Shown: positions 17,178 through 25,893, counted from the stretch's first letter. The stretch is DNA of 47,719 bases from an uncultured Mediterranea sp. (GCA_945641355.1 CALZEQ010000025.1:1-47719), one strand, 5' to 3'. Program-made: numbers and translations. The notes: a model not told the origin generated them from the sequence alone.

Positions 17178-17795
17178 ATGGCAATCATCTACGACTGGTT
17201 TGAGAATCCGAAGCGTGAGGCAGAGGAAGAGACCACCCTGCATGCACGTCCCTGTTTTAACGGTACGGTGAACACGAAGACACTGGCACGACTAATACAG
17301 CAACGCTGCTCGCTGACACCGGACGACGTACTGGCTGTGCTGAACGAACTGAACGAGGTAATCGGCTACGAACTGAGGGAAGGCAGACAGGTACACATTG
17401 ACGGGCTGGGCTACTTTGCGCCTACACTGACGGTGGAGGGACGTGCCACGCCTGACATCCCACTGATGAAGCGAAACCGCATGGTTCGCTTCAAGGGAGT
17501 TGCATTCCGGATGGACAATGAGCTGCGCCGGAGCATCGGCTCTACCAAACTGGAGATGACGCGGTGGGAGGCTCACTCGCAAGCATCTACTGCCGAGGAG
17601 CGTGAAAAGCAACTGACAGCGTACTTCAGCCAACATGACTTCTTGACGCGACGCACCCTCCAGAGTCTCCTCGGTCTGAAGAAAAGCACGGCGGTAACAC
17701 TGTTGCAGCAGTGGAGGCAAGCCGGTATGCTGCTCAACCAAGGTACTAGCCGACAGCCCATCTATGTGCCTGCCCCCGGCTGCTTCGGGCGGTGA
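17178..17795 (+). CDS. HU-related long DNA-binding protein with a C-terminal winged-helix-like tail
   Basis: The 205-residue protein resembles the Bacteroidales histone-like proteins that are longer than HU (HU-HIG type). The start M-A-I-I-Y-D-W-F at 17178 is chosen because the family begins this way; an upstream ATG at 17133 adds 15 atypical residues. Residues about 25-125 form the HU-like domain, with the hallmark G-Y-E-L-R-E-G-R-Q-V-H-I-D-G-L-G-Y-F and a following V-R-F-K-G-V-A-F. Residues about 148-200 contain F-L-T-R-R-T-L-Q-S-L-L-G-L-K-K-S-T-A-V-T-L-L, a helix-turn-helix-like segment followed by a wing-like R-Q-P-I-Y-V-P. It may bind DNA through both halves; its targets are unknown. It is GC-richer than the operon before it and converges tail to tail with the GH28 gene 7 bases away. 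Confidence 0.8.
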   Translation: MAIIYDWFENPKREAEEETTLHARPCFNGTVNTKTLARLIQQRCSLTPDDVLAVLNELNEVIGYELREGRQVHIDGLGYFAPTLTVEGRATPDIPLMKRNRMVRFKGVAFRMDNELRRSIGSTKLEMTRWEAHSQASTAEEREKQLTAYFSQHDFLTRRTLQSLLGLKKSTAVTLLQQWRQAGMLLNQGTSRQPIYVPAPGCFGR

Positions 17796-17802
17796 AGAGG
17801 TG

Positions 17803-19257
17803 TCAATGCAACTCCTCCGTCTTCACAAACGAGACATTCTCCACATGAGCTCCCACATGTATCCGGGCCATATCTCCCGTCTGATACCATTTGGGCTTGC
17901 CGGGCATGTCGTCATAAATCAGCGTTCCGTTGATTGTCAGATTCTCAAAACGGATGTTCTTCACCGTTCTCTCCTCGTTGTAGCCCGCTATCTGGGAGAC
18001 TTCGGCATGGCTGCCCTGATAGGTGATGTTGCGGAAGAGTACGTTCTCGATGCTCCGTCCGGGAGCGGCACAATACTTTTTGTTGTAGAAGATACGGATA
18101 TTGACAAGCTGTCCTTGGCGGAAATCCTCCACCCGGATGTTCTCAAAACGGATGTTACGGATGAGGTTGTTGTCGCCGGCATTGATGGCGAAGCAACCTT
18201 GATAATCCAATTGCTGTTCCTTGTGGTCCAGGATGTCGATATTCACGTAACGCAAATCTTCAATCGTATCCCCATGATCCGCATCCCCATGGATGCCTAT
18301 CATGATGGGGTGTGCCACATCTGCCCACAACGTGGAGTTCTGCATGGTGATATCCTTGCAGCTGCCCCGATGCCCCAACCGGGTGGCATAGACGGTCGTG
18401 CAGTCGTCCGAGTTGCGACAGAACACCCCGTCGAACAGCACATGGCTGCTGGCAAACACATTCAGCCCATCACCCCACCCGTATGAGCTGATGACCTTCA
18501 CCCGACGAACGGATACACTGTCCGATTCTCCGACAGGCACCTGGGTAGAAATGATACCTTCTACCTCCACCCGCTTCGAACGCTTGATGACAACGCCTGC
18601 TCCACGACCTTCCGGATGGATAATGCCTCGCCCACGGATGGATACGTCATGAGCGTCCGTCACATAGAGTGTTCCGAAGACACGTGCTCCACCTGCTATA
18701 TAGACCGAACTACCGGAGGGTACGGACAACGAATCGTTTGGCAGACGATGTATGCCGGGACCGAAATAAATCATACCCTTCTCCTTACGCGGTTTCTGAG
18801 GCTTGGCTTCGTCTATCGGATTGGCAAACAAATGCAGATTATGGAAGATGTCGCCGTTCACCTCCACCGAAAGGTTGCGCGGGCGGTCTAACTTGAATGT
18901 GATGGTATGGTCGTCCTGCCGAGAAGGGATGTCGTACGACAATGGCCGTATCTTATACGTATGGACAGGAGCTGCCCGATGTGTGACGGAGACCTCCACC
19001 TCACCCTCAAAATCAAAATATGCCAACGAGGCATTCTCTACATTGTGTCTGGCATCCGCTACGCGGTCCACTTTCACCGCATAGGTGTCCAGTGTCTGCC
19101 ACTCCCCGCCCAGCCGACGGACTTTCACCTCGAAATCATGCTTCAGTTCCACTCCTGCCGGTGCAGGATATACTTCCAACTTACTCGCCACATCGCTTTG
19201 CGCCACTCCACACAGGGGGAACAGCAACGATACCATACATACGAACAGATTTTTCAT
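17803..19257 (-). CDS. GH28-like right-handed beta-helix glycoside hydrolase, exported
   Basis: The 484-residue product starts with a signal peptide (residues 1-19, ending G-V-A-Q). An N-terminal beta-sandwich (about 25-150) with the pattern Y-F-D-F-E-G-E-V-E-V-S-V is followed by a beta-helix from I-Y-F-G-P-G-I-H (about 172) onward. The GH28 catalytic aspartates are probably those of G-D-G-L-N and N-S-D-D-C, equivalent to NTDG and DD of polygalacturonases. GH28 enzymes cut alpha-galacturonic or rhamno-galacturonic linkages of pectin; the fold also includes less characterised activities, so the bond is not certain. It lies on the same strand as the GH88, GH28 and SusCD genes to its right, separated from them by gene remnants and an Rpn nuclease. 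Confidence 0.82.
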   Translation of the reverse strand: MKNLFVCMVSLLFPLCGVAQSDVASKLEVYPAPAGVELKHDFEVKVRRLGGEWQTLDTYAVKVDRVADARHNVENASLAYFDFEGEVEVSVTHRAAPVHTYKIRPLSYDIPSRQDDHTITFKLDRPRNLSVEVNGDIFHNLHLFANPIDEAKPQKPRKEKGMIYFGPGIHRLPNDSLSVPSGSSVYIAGGARVFGTLYVTDAHDVSIRGRGIIHPEGRGAGVVIKRSKRVEVEGIISTQVPVGESDSVSVRRVKVISSYGWGDGLNVFASSHVLFDGVFCRNSDDCTTVYATRLGHRGSCKDITMQNSTLWADVAHPIMIGIHGDADHGDTIEDLRYVNIDILDHKEQQLDYQGCFAINAGDNNLIRNIRFENIRVEDFRQGQLVNIRIFYNKKYCAAPGRSIENVLFRNITYQGSHAEVSQIAGYNEERTVKNIRFENLTINGTLIYDDMPGKPKWYQTGDMARIHVGAHVENVSFVKTEELH

Positions 19258-19341
19258 AAACTCTTTTCGGATTATTGTTTTCTTGATAATACGAACGACA
19301 AAGCCCGTCCACTCAATCCTTGAAGAGTTTTTTTGAAGGAA

Positions 19342-19527
19342 TCAATACAACAATCCGAAAGCCCAAAGCGGAAGGATGTTGCCGTTAGCAAATTCCATAT
19401 CGTCGCGTACCACGAACGCATGCTCTACTGCCTGAATCTGCCTACGGCTTTTCTTAGCTCCTCCTACTTCGAAGGTATAAGGGCCAATGGTGAAATCGGC
19501 CACCTTGGAAGAGGTGACATCGGCCAC
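19342..19527 (-). pseudogene. C-terminal remnant resembling a Bacteroidales AAA ATPase
   Basis: A 61-codon open stretch ends with D-D-M-E-F-A-N-G-N-I-L-P-L-W-A-F-G-L-L-Y, which resembles the C-terminal end of the common Bacteroidales AAA/DUF4143-type ATP-binding proteins, including a preceding E-V-G-G-A-K-K-S-R-R-Q-I. No ATPase core precedes it. Its frame meets that of a second, unrelated remnant at about 19527. It is therefore a decayed fragment, not a working gene. The identification is by recollection of family sequence, not by search. Confidence 0.5.
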
Positions 19528-19658
19528 TCGTTTTTAGAGTGCGGGCGTATCGCCATATTGGAATTCGTAACATTCTTCCCATCCAAACGCTTCACCCTGA
19601 CACAGACTTCACCCTGCGTATCAAACTCGGCATACGAAACCTGTTGCCTGTTACGCAG
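19527..19658 (-). pseudogene. Remnant of a GH28-type N-terminal domain
   Basis: 44 codons, bounded upstream by a stop at 19659-19661, read R-Q-Q-V-S-Y-A-E-F-D-T-Q-G-E-V-C-V-R-V-K and end I-R-P-H-S-K. The spacing of Y-A-x-F-D-x-x-G-E-V-x-V-x-V and I-R-P matches the N-terminal beta-sandwich of the two intact GH28-like proteins in this window (17803-19257 and 22370-23881). The rest of the gene is missing. It suggests that a third GH28 gene once stood here and was cut by a rearrangement. Confidence 0.5.
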
Positions 19659-19777
19659 TCACTGCTACATTGTCCTACGATACAAATGAAAGAGCTTTGA
19701 TAGAGTTTTTGGGATTTACCATAAGGAATTTGAATGAAAATGATTATCTTCGCATCCTAAACCAACGATATCCGCCT

Positions 19778-20647
19778 ATGTACGAAAACAATAACATCAT
19801 CCGATTTGATTGGGCCGCCAAACGCATCCTGCGCGACAAGGCCAACTTCGGTGTGCTCGAAGGGCTGCTGACGGTGCTGATTGGAGAAAACATACACATC
19901 CAGCAACTCTTGGAAAGTGAATCCAATCACAACTCTATAGACGATAAGTTCAACCGAGTAGATATCAAGGCCGAGAACAGCAAAGGAGAAATCATCATTG
20001 TTGAGATTCAGCTCACGCGCGAGATTTACTACTTGGAGCGTATTCTGTTTGGAGTTTCCAAAGCCATTACCGAGCATATTTCTCTTGGCAACAAATACAA
20101 TCAAGTAAAGAAAGTCTATTCCATCAACATCCTCTATTTTGACTTAGGCAAGGGAGGTGACTATCTGTACCACGGTACTACCCGATTCGTGGGAGTACAT
20201 ACCGGTGACGAACTGCAAGTCAACATGAAAGAGGGTGACCTGATACGTATGCGCACTCCTTCGGAAATTTTCCCCGAATACTACATCATCCGCGTCAATG
20301 AGTTCAACAAGGTGGCCACTACCCCTCTGGAGGAATGGATGGAATACCTTAAGAATGGGATTATCCGTGAGGACACCTCAGCTCCCGGGCTCAAAGAAGC
20401 ACGAAGGAAACTCCAATACCTCACGATGTCCAAGCAAGAACGTGCTGCTTACGATGAACATATCAATGCCATCATGATTCAAAACGACGTGTTGGATACC
20501 GCCAAAATGGAAGGTAGAGCGGAAGGTAGAGCGGAAAGAGATACTGAAATTGTACAAGCCATGTCCAAGCAAGGATTTACCATAGAGACCATAGCCAGCA
20601 TCACGGGACTGAGCATTGCTGATATTCAATCGTTGCTGAAACGATAA
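19778..20647 (+). CDS. Rpn-family PD-(D/E)XK nuclease (transposase-like)
   Basis: The frame is open from 19670, but the ATG at 19778 (M-Y-E-N-N-N-I-I-R-F-D-W-A-A-K-R) gives the usual start of this Bacteroidales family, 289 residues. The nuclease core is visible as R-F-D-W-A-A-K-R-I-L-R-D-K near the N-terminus, then F-N-R-V-D-I-K-A-E-N and I-I-I-V-E-I-Q, the Asp and Glu-x-Gln of the PD-(D/E)XK site. A charged linker with E-G-R-A-E-G-R-A-E leads to a C-terminal I-E-T-I-A-S-I-T-G-L-S, which may bind DNA. Rpn proteins promote RecA-independent recombination in E. coli. The gene is the only plus-strand gene in this minus-strand locus and is flanked on both sides by gene remnants. Confidence 0.8.
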   Translation: MYENNNIIRFDWAAKRILRDKANFGVLEGLLTVLIGENIHIQQLLESESNHNSIDDKFNRVDIKAENSKGEIIIVEIQLTREIYYLERILFGVSKAITEHISLGNKYNQVKKVYSINILYFDLGKGGDYLYHGTTRFVGVHTGDELQVNMKEGDLIRMRTPSEIFPEYYIIRVNEFNKVATTPLEEWMEYLKNGIIREDTSAPGLKEARRKLQYLTMSKQERAAYDEHINAIMIQNDVLDTAKMEGRAEGRAERDTEIVQAMSKQGFTIETIASITGLSIADIQSLLKR

Positions 20648-20673
20648 GAACTTTCTCGCATACATCAATAGTT

Positions 20674-20727
20674 AAGAGAGCTATCAACCCTTTCTGTCAA
20701 GCAGACAAAATAGTTGATAGTTCTCTT
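20674..20727 (+). terminator. Terminator after the Rpn gene
   Basis: A 15-bp inverted repeat (20674-20688 with 20713-20727, arm AAGAGAGCTATCAAC) has one G-T wobble and a 24-base loop. It starts 27 bases after the Rpn stop codon. It could also stop transcription from the minus-strand remnant that ends at 20735. Confidence 0.65.
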
Positions 20728-20734
20728 TAAAAAT

Positions 20735-21091
20735 TTATTCCCGATAGAACATCAACGTACCCCAACCTAATTGGTCAAAAGCACCACTTTTGGTACCATA
20801 ACGACTCTTTCCGTCTACCCCACATTCGGGACGCATCTTATCAGCAGCCATCTTGGCATATTTATATCCACTGCCCAGTTTTTTCACTTTCGCATAATGA
20901 GTATAGAAAATCTCCCAACCCGGACGGAGCTTTCCACGACTGGAATCATCTGACATCACCGTATGAATAGCAGAATGACTACTGCTGTTGGAACATGAAC
21001 AGTTCACGCAATACTTATACTCTTTGAATGGCATTCGAACGGCATTCACCAACCATGAACCTGTTTGGTTCAACTGCTCGGCACCGTCACG
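20735..21091 (-). pseudogene. C-terminal remnant of an alginate-lyase-family gene
   Basis: An open stretch of 119 codons, starting after a TAG at 21092-21094, reads G-A-E-Q-L-N-Q-T-G-S-W-L-V-N-A and ends R-P-G-W-E-I-F-Y-T-H-Y-A-K ... M-R-P-E-C-G ... F-D-Q-L-G-W-G-T-L-M-F-Y. This is the usual C-terminal part of Bacteroidetes alginate lyase family proteins (the G-W-E-I-x-Y-x-H-Y and Q-L-G-x-G-T-L motifs). The N-terminal two thirds, with the catalytic residues, are absent. The fragment follows GH88 on the same strand, so the gene was probably the next member of that operon before truncation. Confidence 0.65.
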
Positions 21092-21128
21092 CTAATTTCC
21101 ACAAATTACACTTCATATAGCTGTTATT

Positions 21129-22340
21129 CTAAAATCCGTTAATCCTATCCCCCTGTTGAAGCGTCTTCAAACGGAGCAATGCTTCCAGATAATAATAATC
21201 CGCATAACTGATGGAGGAGTCGACCTCCGTACCACGAGGTTTGTGGCCGACGGAATGCAGCAGGAAGGCCGGACAAGCTGAACGGGCCTGATAGTCCGAT
21301 GAAGAGAGTCGTTTCAATAGGTCAATGGCCTTAGCATAATACTCCCTCCCTCTATCGGCCCCTGCATATTGCGATAGTTCCAGCAAGACTGAAGCGGTGA
21401 CGGCGGCAGCCGATGCATCCCTGGGCGGAACGGGGTGAGTGGAAGTGTCGTCAAAGTCCCAGTACGGAATCATATCAGCGGGCAAACGGGAAAGGAAGGT
21501 ATCTGCAGCCTGACAGGCCACCTCCAGAAAGTCTCTCTGCTGCGTCTCGCGATAGGCGACGGTAAATCCGTAGATGGCCCATGCCTGTCCGCGTGCCCAC
21601 ATGGATTCATCAGACAGGCCTTGATGCGTCACTCCTTTGATGAAATGTCCGTCAATGGTATCGTATACAGCCACGTGATAGCACGAATGGTCCGGACGGA
21701 AATGGTGCTCCATCGTCGTCCGTGCATGTTGATATGCCACATCATACAGATGCCGGCTACCTCCGTGGCGGGCGGCCCAGAAGAGCAGTTCCAGATTCAT
21801 CATGTTATCAATGATGGTATTATGGGGCCAGTTTTCCCTTCGCACCATACCAGGCCAGGAGAGGATGGTACCTACCCTCGGATTGTACAATACCGCCAAC
21901 GAATCGGCCGCACTCAGCAATGCCTCCTTATACTTTTCGTTACCGGTCAACCGGTACGCATGTCCCACGCTGGGCATCATCATGAAGCCCATGTCGTGAC
22001 TTCTCGCTTTCTGATATGCCTTTGGCAGAATCACATCCGTCACCTGCTCTGCAGCATCCATGAAGGTAGAGTCATGAGACGCTTCATAGATGTACCACAG
22101 AATACCCGGCCAGAAGCCACAAGTCCACGAACCTGCCGATGTGTAGCGCCAGCAACCGGCATCCTTATCAATGGAATTGGGTATACTGTCTGCAGAAGGT
22201 ATGGATGCCAACGTCTTCAATGCCTGTGACCGGCAATACCCTATCTCTTTGTCTACAGACAAATCGGATGCTGACTCTGAACAAGAAAGATAAAAGAAAG
22301 ACAAACACAAACAGACTATATATAAAATATGCTTCATCAT
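21129..22340 (-). CDS. GH88 unsaturated glucuronyl/galacturonyl hydrolase, lipoprotein
   Basis: The 403-residue enzyme removes the 4,5-unsaturated uronic acid left at the end of oligosaccharides by polysaccharide lyases. A lipoprotein signal ends at F-Y-L-S-C (about residue 20). The alpha/alpha six-barrel shows C-G-F-W-P-G, the catalytic-site Asp116 in S-H-D-M-G-F and Asp178 in I-I-D-N-M-M-N, then G-L-S-D-E-S-M-W-A-R-G-Q-A-W and S-I-S-Y-A-D-Y-Y-Y-L-E-A. Length is normal for the family. It lies 29 bases after the GH28 gene on the same strand. Its need for a lyase partner fits the lyase remnant immediately downstream and the lyase gene at the left edge of the window. GH105 is the main alternative, but the S-H-D-M-G-F pattern favours GH88. 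Confidence 0.9.
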   Translation of the reverse strand: MMKHILYIVCLCLSFFYLSCSESASDLSVDKEIGYCRSQALKTLASIPSADSIPNSIDKDAGCWRYTSAGSWTCGFWPGILWYIYEASHDSTFMDAAEQVTDVILPKAYQKARSHDMGFMMMPSVGHAYRLTGNEKYKEALLSAADSLAVLYNPRVGTILSWPGMVRRENWPHNTIIDNMMNLELLFWAARHGGSRHLYDVAYQHARTTMEHHFRPDHSCYHVAVYDTIDGHFIKGVTHQGLSDESMWARGQAWAIYGFTVAYRETQQRDFLEVACQAADTFLSRLPADMIPYWDFDDTSTHPVPPRDASAAAVTASVLLELSQYAGADRGREYYAKAIDLLKRLSSSDYQARSACPAFLLHSVGHKPRGTEVDSSISYADYYYLEALLRLKTLQQGDRINGF

Positions 22341-22369
22341 AAAAATAAAAATTTGTATTTCAATACGAC

Positions 22370-23881
22370 TTATTGCCCCAGGAACCGGACATGGTGTACG
22401 TGCTCGTTCATACGCAGCATCGGATAACGGTCGTCAACGAGTGTGCCACCATACTCTACATGATCCAATACGATACCGGATACGTCATGTTGCGAATCAA
22501 CACCTTGGATGATGACTGCTCCCCTTTCATTCCCCCCTTGGACACAGCCATAGGATGTGATGTCCCGGAACACTACATTATGCACATAAGGCCCGGTAGA
22601 AGGGATGACAACAAATTCACCATATCCCCTACTGCCCATACCGCGACGCCCTGGTCCGATGGTTTTGTTATTGGGAGTGGGTTGAATAATGGGACGTGTG
22701 CCAACCAACGTAGTTGAGGGTGATATTTTAATTAAATGATATGGTTTCTCAGCATGTACCCTGATATGCTCAAATGTGAGATTCTCCATCGGCATTTCAC
22801 CGGTTGGATGCAACCAGAAAATCTGTACTCTGTCACGATCGGGGAAGTGGATAACATCTATATTTCGTGCGGTGAAATTAGCCATCATGGGACAACTGCT
22901 CTCTGTAGCTATTCGAAAGACATTGGCGAAATCTATCCAAAACACACAGTTCTCTACCACGATATTCTCCGTAATCTTCGAACTTCTTTCCCCACCAGCT
23001 CTGGTGATACCCTTGGGAGAAATTGCATCGTCATCCGTCCGGAAAAAACAATTTCGTATCATGACATTACTGGAATTACAGGGGTCTACCCCATCGTCAT
23101 TGCCCACTCTTGAACCTACCAGACGGACATGGTCAATGAGAACCCTATCACAATTTTGGGGAACAATTGTCCAATAGTAAGAACCTTTGACGATAATATC
23201 CTTTATCACCAAATTATTACACGACTTTGCATTAATCATAAAGTCGGTAGGACCGGCATTATGATCCCAATCTGACCCGTCCAATATACCTCTACCACAA
23301 ATAGTGATATTGTCACCCGTGGCTTCAACGCCTGCATTCACAATCGCACCTGATGCCAAATAAAGCGTCTGATTGGAAGTCAACCGAATCAAACCATCTT
23401 GAGGATTATGTATGCCGGGGCCAAAATAGATAACATCGGGACTATGCTCCGGAACGGATGAAACTTCAGGCGAATTTGTAAACAGGAGCAAAGGACTGTT
23501 ACACCCATCAGGTTCAAAAGAGATATCGCAAGGATTCTCCAAACGAAAGGCTGCCTCACGTCCAGATACAGATGGACGAATGCCATACCCATCCGGTAAC
23601 ACAACCAGTTTGTCCAACGAAAAACGACTTTTTATCTTAATAGTTACACTACCTGAAAAATCAAAATAAGCAAATGAGTATTTCTTATCATGATGCTGAG
23701 TCTGGGCCTTATATACAGGAACTGATAGACCATCCACTTCTATCTCATAATCAAGAGACAGATGCTGCTCTGATGGAAATGCCGGAATTACCACTTTGCC
23801 ATTTACCACAGAAGGTATCAGCTCCAGAAGCAATCCAACAAGTATAACCCTTTTTAATCTGGATATAATATATGTATGCAT
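22370..23881 (-). CDS. GH28 polygalacturonase-like glycoside hydrolase, exported
   Basis: The start at 23881 gives 503 residues with a hydrophobic signal (R-L-K-R-V-I-L-V-G-L-L-L-E-L-I); an in-frame ATG at 23929 would add 16 residues before it. A beta-sandwich (Y-F-D-F-S-G-S-V-T-I-K-I) precedes a right-handed beta-helix beginning at I-Y-F-G-P-G-I-H. GH28 motifs are clear: G-N-D-D-G-V-D-P (first catalytic Asp), R-T-D-D-D-A-I-S-P-K (second and third Asp), and R-I-A-T-E in place of the R-I-K block. It should hydrolyse galacturonate-containing pectin backbones or side chains. It is preceded by the SusCD genes on the same strand and followed by GH88 29 bases on. Confidence 0.87.
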   Translation of the reverse strand: MHTYIISRLKRVILVGLLLELIPSVVNGKVVIPAFPSEQHLSLDYEIEVDGLSVPVYKAQTQHHDKKYSFAYFDFSGSVTIKIKSRFSLDKLVVLPDGYGIRPSVSGREAAFRLENPCDISFEPDGCNSPLLLFTNSPEVSSVPEHSPDVIYFGPGIHNPQDGLIRLTSNQTLYLASGAIVNAGVEATGDNITICGRGILDGSDWDHNAGPTDFMINAKSCNNLVIKDIIVKGSYYWTIVPQNCDRVLIDHVRLVGSRVGNDDGVDPCNSSNVMIRNCFFRTDDDAISPKGITRAGGERSSKITENIVVENCVFWIDFANVFRIATESSCPMMANFTARNIDVIHFPDRDRVQIFWLHPTGEMPMENLTFEHIRVHAEKPYHLIKISPSTTLVGTRPIIQPTPNNKTIGPGRRGMGSRGYGEFVVIPSTGPYVHNVVFRDITSYGCVQGGNERGAVIIQGVDSQHDVSGIVLDHVEYGGTLVDDRYPMLRMNEHVHHVRFLGQ

Positions 23882-23916
23882 ACTTCTTATATCATTTATC
23901 ATTAAACAATCCACAA

Positions 23917-23963
23917 AAAGGGTCTGCACAATCTTTCCTAATTGAGAAATTGGCAGACCCTTT
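23917..23963 (-). terminator. Terminator or attenuator after susD
   Basis: An 11-bp perfect inverted repeat (23917-23927 with 23953-23963, arm AAAGGGTCTGC) is followed on the minus strand by a T-run (23915-23919). It stands between susD and GH28, 36 bases upstream of the GH28 start, and would reduce enzyme mRNA relative to SusCD mRNA. Confidence 0.65.
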
Positions 23964-23985
23964 GTCCCTAAACAATCTTACCTAT

Positions 23986-24012
23986 CCAACCTTTGTTTTC
24001 CGAAAAGGTTGG
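23986..24012 (-). promoter_or_regulatory. Hairpin right after the susD stop
   Basis: A 9-bp perfect inverted repeat (23986-23994 with 24004-24012, arm CCAACCTTT) with a 9-base loop begins 15 bases after the susD stop. No T-run follows, so it is more likely an mRNA-stabilising 3' structure than a terminator. Confidence 0.5.
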
Positions 24013-24027
24013 GCTAATACCTGAACT

Positions 24028-25875
24028 TTATTCCCAACCAGGATTGTTACCCAATTCCTGTCCGTTCGACAACGTATTCAACCATGAAACCGGAATAGGA
24101 CGCAGACTGTACTTGGCATTGGTCGAAGAACTCAACTGAGTCTGAATGAGACCACCCGTAACGTTAGTTACATCCCAATTGTACTTCAACACACGTTCAG
24201 CCAACTTGCCTGTACGGGTCAGGTCGTTCCAACGGGGAGCCTCTCCGAAAAGTTCCAGTGCACGTTCATCCAGCACATCATCAATGGTTACCGTACCCGA
24301 ATACTTCGGAAGGCCAGCCTCATGCGCATGATTCATGGCACGTTCGCGAACGGTATTGATGCATACCAGCGCATTGGCATTGTCATTACTCTTCACGGCA
24401 GCCTCTGCAGCAATCAGGTAAGTTTCGGCCAAACGGAAGAGAACGATGTCGCGCGAGCCGTATTGGCTACCGCCACTTTCACCATACAGCGTGTTGGCAT
24501 CCTTGAACTTATAGACGGGCAACCAGGCACGAGTCATAGAGCTGTTGCCCTGCATACCGGTGATGTAATAGTCTTCGTCGGCACAATCGTTGTAAGATCC
24601 CGAAGGATAGTTATAGATGAACTTCATAGGTGAAGAGGAGTTCGCAGCTTTCTGCTCCTCACGGGTATAGACGCGGAATCCCTCTTCGCTCGGTACCGGG
24701 AAGTAGATGACCGTATCTGCCACACCTGTGCTGGAAGTAGCCAACTGGGTAGTGTTCATGAAGGCATTGCGTCCGTAGGTACGTCCGTCCACCGAGGTAG
24801 CGGGATTGCCATTCAGCGGGCTCATGAAGGTTACCTCTGCACGGCGGTCCTTCTTCCAGTCGAACGCTGTATAAAGGTACTTGGTGGGCATCACCGTACC
24901 GTAGTCGTTGGCATAGAAATTGCACTTGGCCAGACCTTCCCATCCTTCGCGGTAGGAGAAGAGGTAATATTCGCTCTGGTGATTGTTATTATAGTTTGTG
25001 GTGTTGTTGAAGTTCACGGCAAATATCACCTCGTCGTTGGCCTCGTTGGACTGACGATGCACCAGGGCATAATCATCCAACAACTTGTGGCCAGAATTGT
25101 TGATGACATCCATTGCATCGTTGTAGGCATTCTTGAAGTCTGATGACTCACCGTAGCCCTGATAGCCGCGTGTCAGATAGACCAATGCACGCAGATGTTT
25201 GGCTGCCGCTTTCGATGCACGGCCAAAATCACCGGCACCCTGCTTCTCGGGCAGCGACGAAGCCATCACGTCGGAGAGGTCGGACAAAATCTGAGCATAG
25301 AACTCGGACCCGCTGTTCAGTTGGGAGGTAGTGGATGCCGACATCGGTTCGTGCAGTTCCAACGGAGCCTGTCCCCAGTTCTTCACAATCTCAAACAGGT
25401 ACAAGGCACGCAGAAACTTAGCCTCAGCCACACGGGTAGCCAACGTTTTGGGGTCGATACCATTCATGGCATCCTGCTCTTTCAGGACCACCTGCTCTGA
25501 ACGGTCGATAGCAGCATTAACGTTCTTCAATGCTGCATACAGAGTTTTCCATTGGCTATATACGTCCGAATTAGCATTGTCATAGGTCACCACATACTGG
25601 TTCAAGTCATTGGTACTGGTACCCAGACACTGTGTGCCAAGGTCCGTACCGAGTTGGGTCAGTTTCAGATAGCTATAGTTATTGTACACCGATTTCAGCG
25701 TAGAATAGGCTCCGTTGACCAATGCTTCGTATCCGGAAGCGGTCTTATAGTAATCTTCGGCAGACTGACTGGTCCAGTTCTCCTCATCCAAGAAGGACGA
25801 GCAGCTGACCAATGCGGTCATAGAAACGAGGAAGATACCTTTTGCAAATAGATTCTTGGTTTTCATATTACTCAT
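24028..25875 (-). CDS. SusD/RagB-like surface lipoprotein (pectin-like locus)
   Basis: This 615-residue protein is the glycan-binding partner of the SusC gene 18 bases upstream. The lipobox is V-S-C-S at about residue 25, followed by S-F-L-D-E-E-N-W and the S-A-E-D-Y-Y-K-T-A-S-G-Y-E-A-L-V-N-G-A-Y typical of SusD N-termini. The C-terminal half has L-F-R-L-A-E-T-Y-L-I-A-A-E-A-A and the terminal R-P-I-P-V-S-W-L, both usual in the family. A second start at 25866 (M-K-T-K) is equally good. It is longer than the sialic-type SusD and clearly distinct from it. Two hairpins separate it from the GH28 gene. Confidence 0.92.
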   Translation of the reverse strand: MSNMKTKNLFAKGIFLVSMTALVSCSSFLDEENWTSQSAEDYYKTASGYEALVNGAYSTLKSVYNNYSYLKLTQLGTDLGTQCLGTSTNDLNQYVVTYDNANSDVYSQWKTLYAALKNVNAAIDRSEQVVLKEQDAMNGIDPKTLATRVAEAKFLRALYLFEIVKNWGQAPLELHEPMSASTTSQLNSGSEFYAQILSDLSDVMASSLPEKQGAGDFGRASKAAAKHLRALVYLTRGYQGYGESSDFKNAYNDAMDVINNSGHKLLDDYALVHRQSNEANDEVIFAVNFNNTTNYNNNHQSEYYLFSYREGWEGLAKCNFYANDYGTVMPTKYLYTAFDWKKDRRAEVTFMSPLNGNPATSVDGRTYGRNAFMNTTQLATSSTGVADTVIYFPVPSEEGFRVYTREEQKAANSSSPMKFIYNYPSGSYNDCADEDYYITGMQGNSSMTRAWLPVYKFKDANTLYGESGGSQYGSRDIVLFRLAETYLIAAEAAVKSNDNANALVCINTVRERAMNHAHEAGLPKYSGTVTIDDVLDERALELFGEAPRWNDLTRTGKLAERVLKYNWDVTNVTGGLIQTQLSSSTNAKYSLRPIPVSWLNTLSNGQELGNNPGWE

Positions 25876-25893
25876 GCTTTAACTATTTGTTAT

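Noticed and set aside
16994..17188. A minus-strand small frame across the hairpin array
   Set aside because: Its sequence only reflects the repeats, and it has no start context or homology that I recognise.
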